This document shows positions 8,201-16,322 of a DNA stretch of 24,886 nucleotides, in pieces. The translations under genes were made by a program, and so were the position numbers. Each line of letters opens with the position of its first letter. Within the stretch, counting starts at the first letter, position 1. Location of the stretch: contig KZ992636.1 in the NCBI GenBank assembly GCA_003614735.1, forward strand, positions 1-24,886, in the 5' to 3' direction. Origin of the DNA: Thamnocephalis sphaerospora (taxonomy: Eukaryota > Zoopagomycota > Zoopagomycetes > Zoopagales > Sigmoideomycetaceae). The notes beneath the pieces were generated by a model. That model ran no database searches, was not told the DNA's origin, and saw nothing but the letters and a program-made list of their open reading frames with translations.

Positions 8201-9044
8201 TCAGCAGTCGGTCCACCGCTTCCAGACGACTGCTCCACGCCATCGTCTGGCGACCACGGCGGCCGCCACTTGCTCGGCGTTCGCCGTCACCCGACAACGA
8301 CATGCCACCTTCGTCGCCACCGGCCATGGGACTGTCGAGGACGTCATCAACGCCCAGTTCACGCGCCGCTAGCTCCAAGCGTGGATCATGCTTGACCAGA
8401 CCGCCAAGAAGTGTTTCCATACGCCGCAGTCGGTGTTCAATCGCCTCGATGTAGCCTTTGGGCGGCCCACGTTTCTTGGCTGCGTCCAGATAGGTGCACT
8501 CAAAGTGGAAGGCACTGCAGTTGCCGCAAATGGGACGCACGCCATCGCAGCGCACTTTTTTGCGTCGGCAAGCGTCACATGCACGGCTGACGCGCTGACG
8601 CTTGCTGGCCGCCTGGTTTGCTTCGGCCTCCTGCTGCTGAGCTGCTGACGCCACGGTCGCAGCAACCGCGGAAAGATGGTGAGGTGCATGCATGGGCGAG
8701 TGAGAAGAAGCGCTGATATGATGATACGCCGATGGCTGTTGCATACGCAGTGGTGGCTGCGACATGGCTATTGGGCTGCCGTACATGGCACCGTGGCCAG
8801 CCGCATGATTGCCGCTGCTGCCGCCAACATCTGAAGGATTGGCGGCTGCAGACGTGTAGCGCATCTGCGGCGGTGCAACACCAAAGCTATTGGTGCCATG
8901 TGGTGGCACTAAACTCGGAAATTCACGAAAGGTACTATGCGGTGCACTCGCCATGCTACTAGCACCAGACGGCGATGTTTCGCCCAGCGCAGACAGCGTG
9001 CGCAGATGTTGGTCTGCAGCCGACCCGTAGGCACCGTTGGACAT
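5208..9044 (-). CDS. Large Zn2Cys6 fungal transcription factor
   Basis: This is a single-exon 1278-residue nuclear regulator. The binuclear zinc cluster at residues 156-183 has perfect CX2CX6CX6CX2CX6C spacing (C156, C159, C166, C173, C176, C183) after the basic KRQRVSRA. It is followed by the linker KKRGPPKGYIEAIEHRLRRME and a short heptad-like helix. Such proteins bind DNA as dimers at CGG-type half-sites. The fungal-specific transcription factor domain begins near 445 (SNRLISIYFARLHPFHPFVH) and runs through ILMSFYQHG, AHDLGLHRDCERWDLD, ETRRRVWWACFVVDS and ALGRPLAIDERDID. An acidic, Ser/Thr-rich insertion (about 625-720) interrupts it before it resumes at ILYYIQLIKLSELVAKVLRNVYGP. The N-terminal 140 residues and the last 300 are Ala/Ser/Pro/Gln-rich and probably disordered, with one ordered-looking motif, GMPASLDFDAWQAYLSQWG, that could be an activation element. 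The pathway controlled is not evident from neighbours. Confidence 0.93.
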   Translation of the reverse strand: MSNGAYGSAADQHLRTLSALGETSPSGASSMASAPHSTFREFPSLVPPHGTNSFGVAPPQMRYTSAAANPSDVGGSSGNHAAGHGAMYGSPIAMSQPPLRMQQPSAYHHISASSHSPMHAPHHLSAVAATVASAAQQQEAEANQAASKRQRVSRACDACRRKKVRCDGVRPICGNCSAFHFECTYLDAAKKRGPPKGYIEAIEHRLRRMETLLGGLVKHDPRLELAARELGVDDVLDSPMAGGDEGGMSLSGDGERRASGGRRGRQTMAWSSRLEAVDRLLTQATRGLGLDDKAIAALRSAAGGDDDGQTGEDVDGRGAMRSRSESLSDLEVMIDEDYDEPPVNATSSAVQDVAIPNSCNQGGQVAYDEQGKLRYMGGSSGAYLIVDRRVSTDAPIGASPPQHLGTVSKVGDLNTAARLLQHLATPSIPLRRHRADVELPPPETSNRLISIYFARLHPFHPFVHKAAFLRCLRDRRRPPLLLLNAIYAIAARWANDPSLYAEPGKPLTAGQIFFDRARTLLDDEYDRSELTTVQALILMSFYQHGCSQEMSAWLLAGMAFRMAHDLGLHRDCERWDLDRMDHVEKETRRRVWWACFVVDSMISAALGRPLAIDERDIDAQLPRIEEDEEADLDEEEATAATVAATSGMLSSPSSPTMRTPSSRDRASSMLVRSNQASNVSGRRKRTQSHSVASSAIHRSGSADPMTTTTPANMSPPSTHAQLSVHPNAKPSPILYYIQLIKLSELVAKVLRNVYGPRAARNNLYEVTSRMDVELGIWVARLPPPYRYREEDFTYSSTTISPFAGMLHILSDVLRILLHRPMIALPPMPLSAITSVMSVDESMADKDAEAATETAAKADAANETPGSPTAGTSSEAAQNVQSMVGGWNSFRICCDAAQRITRIADCLRVGGYLRCHGIVFIVYAVFQASIVHLNNATAPDEAIRRPARGHLALSLRALDEVQKDWLSAKQCRAILVDLMDARGIQLTDADYGTGPTALRRGARRSQTKQRSASGTQADSTGARGSARRSYQQYSPPGASPVMQQNMLKVEAQSPTSLSGFVDQTVDSLSALAAASSASAVTPVMGATLTSDPSASASPASVNATLFPPAYGLPSAASALFGIPGVSGTDTSVAAGQLGYPNPAAAMMMATNADPPVTLGSAVPSTSSVNAAAAAAATDPNAAAALFAQSGASGDANTSGSTFWGMPASLDFDAWQAYLSQWGVPNVNLVSTETVAGIVAEAPQVRPVGTAATPFQSSSLALQSMFQDSSAQSQSMPGHR

Positions 9045-9763
9045 GATGTCACTTGGCGTAGTACGTCACAGTCGACTTGCGGTCTACGGGCAGTTGCTGT
9101 GTTAGTACAGGTAAACGTGAGGCAAGTAATGGTAGCACACACACACACACACGAGGAGCAGCACAGGCGTGGTAGACAATCTACAGACTGCACAAAGACG
9201 CAGCAACGTAGACGTTGAATGTGCAAGCAAGCACACGAAAAAGAGAAAAAGAGGGGAGAGAGAGGGTATAATGTGGGATGAATAAAGGTAAGCGACACTA
9301 CGCTTACTGTAACCAAAAGTGTGACTGGCAAGTTCACTTGTGACCCGTCTACGTCGGATCACCCGTAGATGTTACGGTCACCTGCACCGGTCAAGGTACA
9401 AAGCGGACGGCCGCGGATAAAAATGGGAAAGAAGGAGGCAGAGATTGGGACGGTACTGAAAGAGTAATGGAGCGAATAAACAAGTGGTAGTCGGGTAGCG
9501 ATATAATGTGCGTGAAGGATAAGCGAATAAAGAGAGCGAAAGAGTGGACAAGTGGACGACGGGGCGACGGTAAACACATTGCAGGCGCGACTTTAAAGCC
9601 ATTCCATTGCCACGGTCACGGCAATGCTGTAAGCAGCATAGGTACAGAGCGAACGAGCGCGCGCCGTAGATAGGGAAAATACATGTGCTGCAATGGGCCG
9701 GCCGGTACAAGCATGCTATGGATGTTGCCGTAACCGCTACTAGCCAAGCACAGGTAGAGGCAT

Positions 9764-9778
9764 GCCTATGCCATGGCA
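9764..9778. repeat. 15-bp repeated motif, copy 1
   Basis: The 15-mer GCCTATGCCATGGCA, containing the palindrome TGCCATGGCA, recurs exactly at 10210-10224 in the same orientation. It could be a protein-binding site; the function is unknown. Confidence 0.35.
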
Positions 9779-9908
9779 AACGATATGCCTTCGATCCCAT
9801 GCGCCACCTGGCAGACCAGTCGGCTCGCCAGACAAAGGGCTTGGCAACATACGCCTGCTGGGCGGGCACGCACGCGCGGATATACAATGCCAAAGTTACG
9901 TAGTTACG

Positions 9909-9947
9909 GCCGCCGCCGCCGCCGCCGCTGCCGCTGCCGCCGGCGCC
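9909..9947 (+). repeat. GCC/GCT trinucleotide run
   Basis: Imperfect GCC repeats with GCT interruptions in a non-coding context. They create long but meaningless Arg or Ala runs in several frames. Confidence 0.7.
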
Positions 9948-10209
9948 ACTGGACGCATGCTACAAGCGAAGCGCGTGTGCATAGACGCGTGTTGATGTGT
10001 GCGGGCGCGGGTGCGTGTACGCGTGTGTGTGCGGGCACTGGCGGTGTATGGCTGCAGCAGACGTCGTGTGCAGCACGATGCTTGCATGGTGCTAGTGTGT
10101 GTGTGAACGTGACAACGAGATGCGCTCATGCAGCGGGATTCACCTGCTCCTCGGACGGTGCATCGTGCTGCAGGCAGGCAGGATCATCCCACGTTCTGGT
10201 GTGCTGCCA

Positions 10210-10224
10210 GCCTATGCCATGGCA
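10210..10224. repeat. 15-bp repeated motif, copy 2
   Basis: Second exact copy of the 15-mer found at 9764-9778, about 446 bp away in the same gene-poor interval. Confidence 0.35.
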
Positions 10225-10530
10225 CACGCTTGGCACAGCGTCGATACACGATGCGATAGTGCCATGCGCTACGCATTGACCCAAAGAACAGACACGGCAG
10301 CACAACGCCGTACACCCTCGGAATTTGGCAGTGGCTGGGCGCCACGCCCGGGCGTTATCGCGGCGCCTTACATTTCACTACCCCGCCACTATTTGCTGCA
10401 CGGAGGAGCGCGTGACGTATCCATCACAACATTGCCCTAACGCTACGATGCTCGGCAAAATGCTAGACCAGCGCTATGGCGGCGTATCACCTTGGACATG
10501 CCGTGCCAGCTCGGCGCATCTGTGTGCGTA

Positions 10531-10548
10531 CACACACACACACACACA
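10531..10548 (+). repeat. (CA)9 microsatellite
   Basis: A perfect CA dinucleotide tract preceded by TGTGTGCGTA, so the region can form a short GT/AC hairpin. Confidence 0.8.
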
Positions 10549-10647
10549 TGCTGTGGCCAACTGGAACACAAGGTCAACCTGCGCTGACGGTGTGTTGATC
10601 CACCTGGCCATTCGCTGCTGCGACAAGCAGAGAGCATGATCAAACGG

Positions 10648-11424
10648 TCATGCGTTCACCAAAGCCTGCAGCAGAGGCTGCGGTTTGGCCTGGCGATACG
10701 TAGGCCACCCTCGGAATATTGGTTGCGCCTGCATATCACGCGCGCAGTGCACATCATCTCGCGCGCACAAGGAATAGGGCACAGACAACGCACGCGTAGC
10801 ATCATGCAGATGTAGCAACAGGACATGCATGAAGTCGTGCCTCCAGCGGGCTCCTGCTTTGCTTGCTCCCCACCGTCTGCTGCCGCCCGACGCATGCAAA
10901 AAATCCAAGCGCACGCTTCAGTACCCACCTTCCTCCGCCGTGTTACCTACCACAAAGAACAGCCGGCGTCGTGTGGCGCGCGGGTCGATGGTCCAGTGGT
11001 GAAGGCGAGGAATCCACGCGGCGATCCCGGCAAACAGCACTACCACGGACAGCGGACAGAGAAGGGAGGAAAAGCGCACGAAGCGTATCGTAGGCGTCGT
11101 TAGCAATAGTGGCTGGCCATACAGCGTCGTCTGTGGGGTAATAACAGGAAGCAAGGGCAAGCCGGTAATCGGACCAGCAAGAAGGGAAAAGCAAGTGGTG
11201 TGGCTTTGTCACCACGACCAAAACATGCCCGCGTCTCATGTCGCCACCTCCGCCACTATGCCACACCAGCCACATACCGCTCCGCCACGCCATGGTCCCT
11301 TTACACGCCAGCAGCTATCACACAACACTGGCCAGCCGCGGTAGCATGCGCGCAAACGTGCATGCGCGACTTGGGATAGGTAGGTGGGTGACGGTCGATG
11401 TGCGGCAGCAGTTCCCTGCATCAT
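10648..11424 (-). CDS. Predicted small membrane protein with mitochondrial-type leader (three exons)
   Basis: This gene is assembled from three open segments: 11424-11278, 11130-10947 and 10853-10648. The introns are 11131-11277 (GTATGT...CCCACAG) and 10854-10946 (GTAACA...AAGCAG, with TACTGAA near the acceptor). The frames join exactly to a 178-residue product. The N-terminus is rich in Arg, His and Ala with almost no acidic residues, like a mitochondrial presequence. Exon 2 encodes TPTIRFVRFSSLL running into one hydrophobic segment (about 69-88), then DPRATRRRLFFVVG. Exon 3 continues ARWRHDFMHVLLLHLHD and ATRALSVPYSLC. I do not recognise the family. The layout faintly recalls the mitochondrial TMEM70/TMEM186/TMEM223 group, but that is a guess. 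Support is frame continuity plus splice sites only; exon 1 and the start are the least certain parts. Confidence 0.4.
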
Positions 11425-11647
11425 GTGCCACGTGCCAACATCCGCCCACCTGGCCGCCGCGATGGCCGGTACCGATCGTTAGGTAGACGGCCATGGCGAC
11501 GCCGGCAGCAACACCAGCAGCACCAGCAAGACCAGCAGGAGCAGCCGCCATGACGACTGCAGCATCGATAGCCCTGGGTCATGCGTCCTACCCGTTGACG
11601 GTGGGAGGTGCGTGGGCGTGCGGTGACGACATGGGAGAATGACGCTT

Positions 11648-12109
11648 TTACTTACACGTTAACGGGTACTCGGTGCTTATTGCCGCTTGCCAAGCTGTCA
11701 ACCTGGCCTTACGGATGCTGTCAAACCCAATAGGAGAGCAAATGATCGGCCGCTGTTGACAGGCTGCAGAGGTGCCCACGGTGCGCGCTGATGACTGACA
11801 CGTGGTTTGGATACGCGGATAATAGGTGCCAATGCAGCCGGGCAAAGGACAGGAATACGAGGCAGTGGGCGCTGGAAGCAAGACGATACACGGCGACGGC
11901 AGCGGCAGCGGCGCGGAGCGTAGCGACTTTTGTCGTGCTGGCACCGACAGCAGTGGTTGCGCACGGTACAGCGTTGTCGAGGATAACCAAAACCGGTGGA
12001 CACTAGAAGCGACAAAAAATAGTAGCACAGAATAGAAATAGGCGCACGAAGACTGGGCGTGGACAAGGCGTGCTGTAAAACAGAGCAGCGTGGCGAGCAC
12101 AAGACGCAT
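11648..12109 (-). CDS. Putative secreted cysteine-containing protein
   Basis: An uninterrupted 153-residue ORF starts MRLVLATLLCFTARLVHAQ, a good signal peptide with likely cleavage after VHA. A TATAAAG sits 44 bases upstream, correctly placed for a short leader. The mature part is Ser/Leu/Pro-rich. Its second half has spaced cysteines (YSCPLPGCIGTYYP, QTTCQ, AACQQRPIICSPIG, LTCK) that could form disulfides. An internal 45-bp segment (GTGCGC to TTCTAG, about 12044-12000) could be a tiny in-frame intron, and GTAAGG at 11712-11707 could be a donor that changes the C-terminus. No family was recognised. It may be an effector-like or wall protein, or a chance ORF; the promoter plus signal peptide favour a real gene. 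Confidence 0.4.
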   Translation of the reverse strand: MRLVLATLLCFTARLVHAQSSCAYFYSVLLFFVASSVHRFWLSSTTLYRAQPLLSVPARQKSLRSAPLPLPSPCIVLLPAPTASYSCPLPGCIGTYYPRIQTTCQSSARTVGTSAACQQRPIICSPIGFDSIRKARLTAWQAAISTEYPLTCK

Positions 12110-12152
12110 TGAGCGGCGCCGAGAGCCCGTCGGAGCGCGGCAACTGGTTGTG

Positions 12153-12159
12153 CTTTATA
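12153..12159 (-). promoter_or_regulatory. TATA box upstream of the putative secreted protein
   Basis: TATAAAG on the minus strand lies 44 bases from the ATG at 12109, so a transcription start near 12128 and a leader of about 20 bases would be expected. Confidence 0.4.
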
Positions 12160-13750
12160 TGAAATAGCACACAAACGGCCAATGTCACTTTGGGCCAGAG
12201 ATGGAAATGGCTGGTCGCACATTGAGCCGTCTCGGTCGAGGCATTCCGCCTGGTACCGCATGCTGCGTGGTAAAGTCAGCGAGCGACCTACGTCATCCGG
12301 GCATGCGGTCAAGCGTCGGAGCGTCACGGTACGGTGTCTGCGGCCGCGTTTCGCTCACGTATCACACTAGTGGACATTGGCCGATGATAAAGGCCGACGA
12401 CGACGATGGTAGCGGTGGTGGTGGCAACGGTGGCAGCAACAATGAGCGATGCGGCAACGTCGATCCTCACTGCACGCGACAGTGCGGCAGCGACGATAGC
12501 CGCTGCTCATGACACAGACGCTATGGATCGACCGACGGCGCATGTGGGCAGCGTGCGTGTCCCAACAGGCATGCGGCAGGTCGGCTGGACAAGGCAGTAT
12601 GTCCCTGGGAGTGTGCCAGGAATAGGCCATGCGCCTGCAAAAGGCAGGTGAGGTGCCATCGACCTGCTCCACCTTGGCCGAGCGTGTCGGCCCGCTTGCC
12701 AGACTCTTTTGGTGCGTCGGATAGACGGCTACCGCGCTGGGCTGACAAATAGGCGAGTCCAGCTAGCCTTTTCCGCTCGCCATGGCGTCCACCTGTCGGC
12801 CAGACCACCTGTTCGCCTTGTCCATGCCAACCCGTGCGCGCTTCGCCAGCATGCGGAGCGACGGCATGAGCACACATCCACGTAAGCGCCTGGCTTGGCG
12901 ACACAACGTGGGCGAGACGTTGACGTGACCGTTTTGCTACAGCTATAGCCACTGCCACGATCGTAGCCGTATCTGATGGCATCGCCAGCTTGGACCGTCA
13001 CACATCAAAGCCACTTGGGGATCTGCGGCAGCGGCAGGCCACGCGACTGACGACATTGAGACGCACAAGACGCCAGTGGTGATGCTTGGCACAGTGTAAA
13101 AGGGCGAAACAAGCGGCGGACCATTACGGGTATGCATCGCCGTTGCCATGGCCTCTTGCTAGGCAACCGGCCTGCTCCCACAACGTTCACGGTGGCTGTG
13201 ACCGATATAGCACGTTACCTTGTTGCTGCTTGTCGGATGAGCGTGGACGGATGGGTTGTTCAAGGAGACGATCTTCGCGTTGCCATCCATGGAAGAAGCA
13301 TCGGGGGCACAACACCTGCCGCACAATTCTTTCTCGCTGGGCAGTCTCAGGCTGCGCTGTTTCTTCCCACTTGCTCCTTTTCTGTGCTCTATCAAGGGCA
13401 CGCACCTTCTCTTGCGTCTATCGTTCGCGCGCGCTCTCTCTCTCCCGCTCTCTCCCTCTTCTCTCTCCTCCTTCTCTTGCACTGTTTACCGTGTGGCTGT
13501 TCTGGCTCGCCTTCACCTTCACACACAGGCATTCCTGCGCTCGCCTCGCCTTCGCCCATTCTTCCGTTGGTGCACATTGCTGCACGCTGCTGGTCCGCGC
13601 TTCGCACGCGCCTACCACCGTTGCTTTTCCGCCTGCAGCACAAGTACTTGTCGCCGGCCTCATCCTCCTTTGCTGTCGACCCACACACCCTTTCTACCGC
13701 CGCATCTCCTTACTTTTACCTTGCTACCGTAGGCGATAAACGCTCTAGTC
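12160..13750. other. Non-coding interval and promoter of the F-box gene
   Basis: Several ORFs of 60-230 codons overlap in different frames and on both strands with no domain or start context, which is typical of GC- and pyrimidine-rich non-coding DNA. A C/T-rich block at 13432-13480 and an acceptor-like TTTTACC...CCGTAG ending near 13732 lie just ahead of the F-box start at 13751. These are plausible core promoter and leader-intron elements. No RNA gene was recognised. Confidence 0.4.
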
Positions 13751-15517
13751 ATGCGCTTTGCTCGCGACCGTATAGCCGTACTGCTCCGAGGCGGCTCGAG
13801 ACGCACCGACCACGAGCAGCGTAACGGCACGGATGGTCAGGCCAGCGCGTTTCTGTCCTCGTCGCTGCCCGCCGCGTCCACCGTGCGACACAGCCTGCCG
13901 GTGATTGTGACGCCGGCTCTCCACAGTCCGTCACTGACGCCGTGGCCGCTGCGGGACAGCTTCCGCTCGTCTTCGGCCACCACCTCGCCCGTGGGCGCTC
14001 TCGCGTCTGAGCCAGCGTCTCCGCGCAGCGCGCGTTCTAGCCCAATGCTAGGGTTATCGCGCATGTTCTCCACTCGTACACCGCGCCGTAACGCTCGCAA
14101 ACGTCCACATGACAGCTTCTTTTGGAAGTCGCCGCCGAGCGGTGAGAGTGACGGCTCGTCACTTGGCGTCCAACTTGCCGGGCTTGGTATCGAGGATATC
14201 TACCTGCACGGCAACGACAGTGGCCGCGGCATGGACGTGGTCATCCAGCTGGGTAAGTGAAAAAGGCCACCGCAAGGCACGCGTGTGCCCCCGACCACCA
14301 CCGCTCACACGCGCGTGCGCGCTGCGTCGGCAGACTTTATCTCGCGCTTGCCACCTGAAATAGCCCTCTACCTGCTGGGGTTCGCTGACGATGCGACCCT
14401 AAGGGCGGCCGCACAGGTATGTCGCTATTGGCGCCAGCTGGCCAACGACAATACCCTCTGGCGGCGTCTTTACTGCCGGCATGCCGACTGGGGCACCAGC
14501 GTGCCCAAACTTCCACCGCGCCTTTCGCTGGAACAGTGGCTCAAGGGCGGCCATGCCGTAACCCCCACGGTACCACTAAGTGCGCCAACCCATTATCGCC
14601 GGCTGTATCATACCCGCCAGCTTTTGGAAAAGCGCTGGCTACGTGGCGCGCTTGATACACAGGTGCTGCTTGGTCACACTGACAGCGTGTACTGCGTACA
14701 GTTTGATGGCGAGTATATCTTTACCGGATCGCGCGACCGCACTATCCGCCAGTGGGATGCGCGCACGTTGCAGTGCGTGCGTAAGGTGGAGGCGCACGCG
14801 GCATCGGTGCTTTGTCTGCGCCGCCATGGCGATCATCTCATCACCGGCAGCAGCGACTGCACCGCGCGCATCTGGCGCCTGCCGACCTTTACGCAGGAGA
14901 TGCGTCTCGTAGGCCATTCGGCCGGTGTGCTGGACGTTTGCCTGGACGATCAGCGTGTCGTCACCTGCTCCAAGGATGCGACAGTACGCGTGTGGGATCG
15001 CAGCACGGGCCAGTGCCTTCGCGTCCTGACCGGCCACCGTGGCCCGGTAAACGCCGTTCAGATGAGCAACGGACTGATCGTATCGGCCAGCGGTGATGCT
15101 ACGCTGCGCGTGTGGGATGCGCAGACCTTTGCTTGCGTACGCGTTATTACCGGACACACACGTGGTCTGGCCTGTGTGCGCTTCGACGGTCGCTACATTG
15201 TCAGCGGCAGCAATGACCGCACGATTCGAGTATGGGACGCACGCACTGGCGAATGTCTGCAGACGCTCGAAGGCCATCTTGATCTAGTACGTACCATCTG
15301 GTTCAACGAACGCTGGATCGTCAGCGGCAGCTACGATATGACCGTCAAAGTATGGGACCGCCAGACTGGCCTGCAGACACTTGATCTGCAAAATGGCCAT
15401 AGTGGCTGGATCTTTGATGTGCAATTCGACCATTCCAAGATCATTAGCGTCGGCCAGGACCGCAAGATTGTAGTCTGGGACTTTGGCCGTGGTCTAGACC
15501 TGACTTATGTGTGCTAG
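13751..15517 (+). CDS. F-box/WD40 protein, SCF ubiquitin-ligase substrate receptor
   Basis: There are two exons, 13751-14252 and 14334-15517, joined across an 81-bp GTAAGT...GGCAG intron that splits codon 168, giving 561 residues. The N-terminal 140 residues are Ser/Pro/Arg-rich and probably disordered with many potential phosphosites. The F-box starts at the exon junction (DFISRLPPEIALYLLGF...VCRYWRQLANDNTLWRRLY, about 168-214) and would bind Skp1. Seven WD40 repeats follow from about 278 to the end, each with a GH...WD pair: LGHTDSV/RQWDA, EAHAASV/RIWRL, VGHSAGV/RVWDR, TGHRGPV/RVWDA, TGHTRGL/RVWDA, EGHLDLV/KVWDR and NGHSGWI/VVWDF. They make a closed propeller that binds degrons. The architecture matches Cdc4/Met30/Pof1/FBXW proteins; which orthologue it is cannot be decided by eye. 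The start is the first ATG of the open frame after a pyrimidine-rich leader. Confidence 0.93.
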
Positions 15518-15534
15518 CCTCCCTCTTTTCTCTG

Positions 15535-15535
<1 letters not shown>

Positions 15536-15571
<36 letters not shown>
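15536..15571 (+). repeat. (CT)n microsatellite in the F-box 3' flank
   Basis: A nearly perfect CT dinucleotide tract beginning about 20 bases after the F-box stop codon, probably within the 3'-UTR. Confidence 0.85.
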
Positions 15572-15573
<2 letters not shown>

Positions 15574-16322
15574 CTATTGTATCCTAGGCAGTGCCCTTGC
15601 ACTGCCATCTAGACGCGACCAAGACCGCCCACTGTCCTATTCTGCGATGATGTTCATGCGATCATACTTTTTTCCGTGCCACTTCGCTTATATTTGCACG
15701 TCATTTATGCAATCGCCATGTTTGCTAGACCACCATATGCATGCCCGTCTGCATGTGCAACAACACTGGTGGCAGGCGAGCTTGCTTTTTTCTCTGTATT
15801 GACTTGCACTTTTTTTCAATCGACGCGCTATTTCAGCGCTTACCAGCCTACCACAGTAGTGGGCGTATAGTCGGCAAATTGACAATATCCGTACGGCCTA
15901 TTTCTACACTTACCGAGTAAAACCCGACATTCGCTATTTGATGAAATATACGCAGCGTGATCGTCAATGCTGGCACGCACAAATTGGTTCCAGCGTTGTT
16001 GCTGCAGACGGGCGACGATGCTGACACGGCCAGGACATGCGACGAAACAGGGCGCTGTGCTCAACTGGCAGCCCGTCTCATCCGGCGACTCGTTTATGAA
16101 AAGCAACACACGCTGACGCGCGTTACTGCGCCACTACATATAGTGCCGCGTGCTGGTGCCGGCTGGCGCGCCTCAGTGTCAAAGTGTGCTATCGTGTCGC
16201 TTGGCTTTCTCGCTACTACTGCTACTGCTATCACTATTACCACTGCTGTTGGTGCTAATACTACTTCCAGTGCTTGCCTATGTTCACTGTTACTGCCACT
16301 ACTATCGTGTGCGCACAACCTC
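15572..16322. other. Intergenic region before the subtilase array
   Basis: The region is AT-richer near 15650-15950, then has CTA/CTG-rich runs (16215-16265) that keep a frame open into subtilase 1 without an ATG in good context. An imperfect palindrome CACTACATATAGTG at 16131-16144 may contain the TATA element of subtilase 1. Nothing else was recognised. Confidence 0.35.

Larger units (their letters stand above)
9045..10647. other. Long non-coding interval upstream of the zinc-cluster gene
   Basis: About 1.6 kb has no convincing gene. The first part (9045-9600) is the probable promoter and leader of the zinc-cluster gene and contains a (CA)n tract at 9136-9152 and two GCGAATAAA motifs near 9473 and 9522. 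The rest is GC-rich with simple repeats, a GCC/GCT run at 9909-9947 and (CA)9 at 10531-10548. A plus ORF across 9773-10279 is arginine- and cysteine-rich from the repeat and looks spurious. No tRNA was recognised. Confidence 0.4.

Noticed and set aside
9780-9800. TTCGATCCC resembling a tRNA T-arm
   Set aside because: The required T-stem partner and an acceptor/anticodon structure upstream are absent.
9773-10279. 168-codon plus-strand ORF
   Set aside because: Its arginine and cysteine richness comes from the GCC repeat and the GT-rich tract; there is no domain or promoter.
11493-11642. 49-codon Ala/Pro-rich plus-strand ORF, possibly spliced onward to about 11756
   Set aside because: It is built on GCA/CCA repeats, cannot be extended past a stop at about 11756 after a plausible splice, and is antisense to the better-supported minus-strand genes.
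12367-13001. Several 80-150 codon ORFs on both strands
   Set aside because: They overlap mutually and show low-complexity or random composition, with no promoter, signal peptide or splice structure linking them.
13086-13824. Two overlapping plus-strand ORFs of 217 and 230 codons upstream of the F-box start
   Set aside because: They overlap each other and the F-box exon in different frames, arise from a C/T-rich block with few stops, and encode biased Ser/Leu/Arg/His sequence with no domain.
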